DNA of 5,803 bases from Actinomycetota bacterium (lineage in GTDB: Bacteria; Actinomycetota; Thermoleophilia; Gaiellales; Gaiellaceae), in NCBI GenBank assembly GCA_013695295.1, contig JACDAS010000071.1:1-5803 (forward strand), read 5' to 3'. A program made the position numbers and the translations under genes. Below, one piece after another: positions 5,518-5,803 of the stretch. Under the pieces are notes generated by a model. It had not been told where the DNA came from, ran no database searches, and saw only the letters and a program-made list of their open reading frames with translations. Numbering within the stretch: the stretch's first letter is position 1; each line of letters begins with the position of its first letter.

Positions 5518-5803
5518 TCGTCACCTTCGCCGAGCCGATGAAGGCTTTGCTGCCGTCTTCCCCGAGCCCCTGTAGGCGGTAGGTCAGCTTCCCCTTCAGG
5601 GTCTTCGGAAGCTTGTCGCGGACCGAGTACGTTCCACCTCGAGCGCCGCCGAGCGCGACGACCGGGGCCTTGTTGACCTTCGTCCGCACCTTGCCCCGCT
5701 CGCGGTAGACGGTGTAGCCGAGCACACCCACCTCGGTCGCGGTCGTCCACTTCACCTGCACGGTCCCCTTCAGCCTGCCCTTCAGCGGCGTCGCCTTGAT
5801 CAC
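5510..5803 (-). CDS. C-terminus of a fibronectin type III-like surface/secreted protein, 5' partial
   Basis: The minus-strand frame is open from the right edge of the window to the TAG at 5510-5512, giving 97 visible residues. The GTG at the very edge (complement 5801-5803) is in frame, but there is no reason to think it is the start, because the visible sequence begins inside a domain. 'VQVKWTTATEVGVLGYTVYRE' followed by 'YSVRDK' and 'LTYRLQGLGEDGSKAFIG' has the strand pattern of an Fn3-like beta-sandwich. It is the type often found as the last domain of extracellular proteins in high-GC actinobacteria, where the Trp and Tyr sit in the core. The protein is unusually lysine-rich (14 of 97) compared with the arginine-rich operon proteins, which suits an exported protein. 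The function cannot be told from this fragment. It converges on the methyltransferase gene and overlaps its 3' end by 8 bases, so it is a separate transcription unit unlikely to belong to the lipid pathway. Confidence 0.75.
   Translation of the reverse strand: MIKATPLKGRLKGTVQVKWTTATEVGVLGYTVYRERGKVRTKVNKAPVVALGGARGGTYSVRDKLPKTLKGKLTYRLQGLGEDGSKAFIGSAKVTIK

Overview
The window is a compact, very GC-rich (about 70% by eye) stretch of bacterial DNA. It carries five plus-strand genes that read as one operon, plus the 3' end of a convergent gene on the minus strand. The strong G/C preference at third codon positions, the Arg/Ala-rich proteins, the GTG and possible TTG starts, and a Lys-rich Fn3-like secreted-type protein next door suggest a high-GC actinobacterium. 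Thermoleophilia/Solirubrobacterales would fit. This is an inference from composition and style only.

Layout: (1) 3-1028, the C-terminal four-fifths of an FAD-dependent oxidoreductase of the amine-oxidase-like family (COG2907 type), cut by the left window edge; (2) 1025-1774, a DUF1365 protein; (3) 1771-3009, a class I SAM methyltransferase of the cyclopropane-fatty-acyl-phospholipid synthase (CFA) family; (4) 3006-3641, a PlsC-like 1-acylglycerol-3-phosphate acyltransferase; (5) 3650-4438, a DUF1295 integral membrane protein with a steroid-5-alpha-reductase-like C-terminus; (6) 4435-5517 (or from 4414), a second CFA-superfamily methyltransferase of a divergent type resembling coclaurine N-methyltransferase; (7) complement 5510-5803, the C-terminus of a probable Fn3-domain surface or secreted protein. 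A long GC-rich hairpin at 5461-5502 lies between the two converging transcription units.

Genes 1-5 on the plus strand are joined by 4-base stop/start overlaps (GTGA, GTGA, ATGA and probably TTGA) and one 8-base gap that holds a Shine-Dalgarno motif, so they are very likely co-transcribed and translationally coupled. The FAD oxidoreductase + DUF1365 + CFA-family enzyme + DUF1295 set is a recurrent bacterial neighbourhood associated with modification of acyl chains on existing phospholipids. Cyclopropanation, methyl branching and furan fatty acid formation are known chemistries of related genes. This version adds an acyltransferase and a second, different methyltransferase. In the first methyltransferase the His that helps hold bicarbonate in E. 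coli Cfa is a Gln. In the second the equivalent of the active-site Cys is probably a Ser. The product may therefore be a modified lipid other than a plain cyclopropane fatty acid; that is an inference. There is no intergenic stretch over 300 bases, no RNA gene, no mobile element and no CRISPR array visible.
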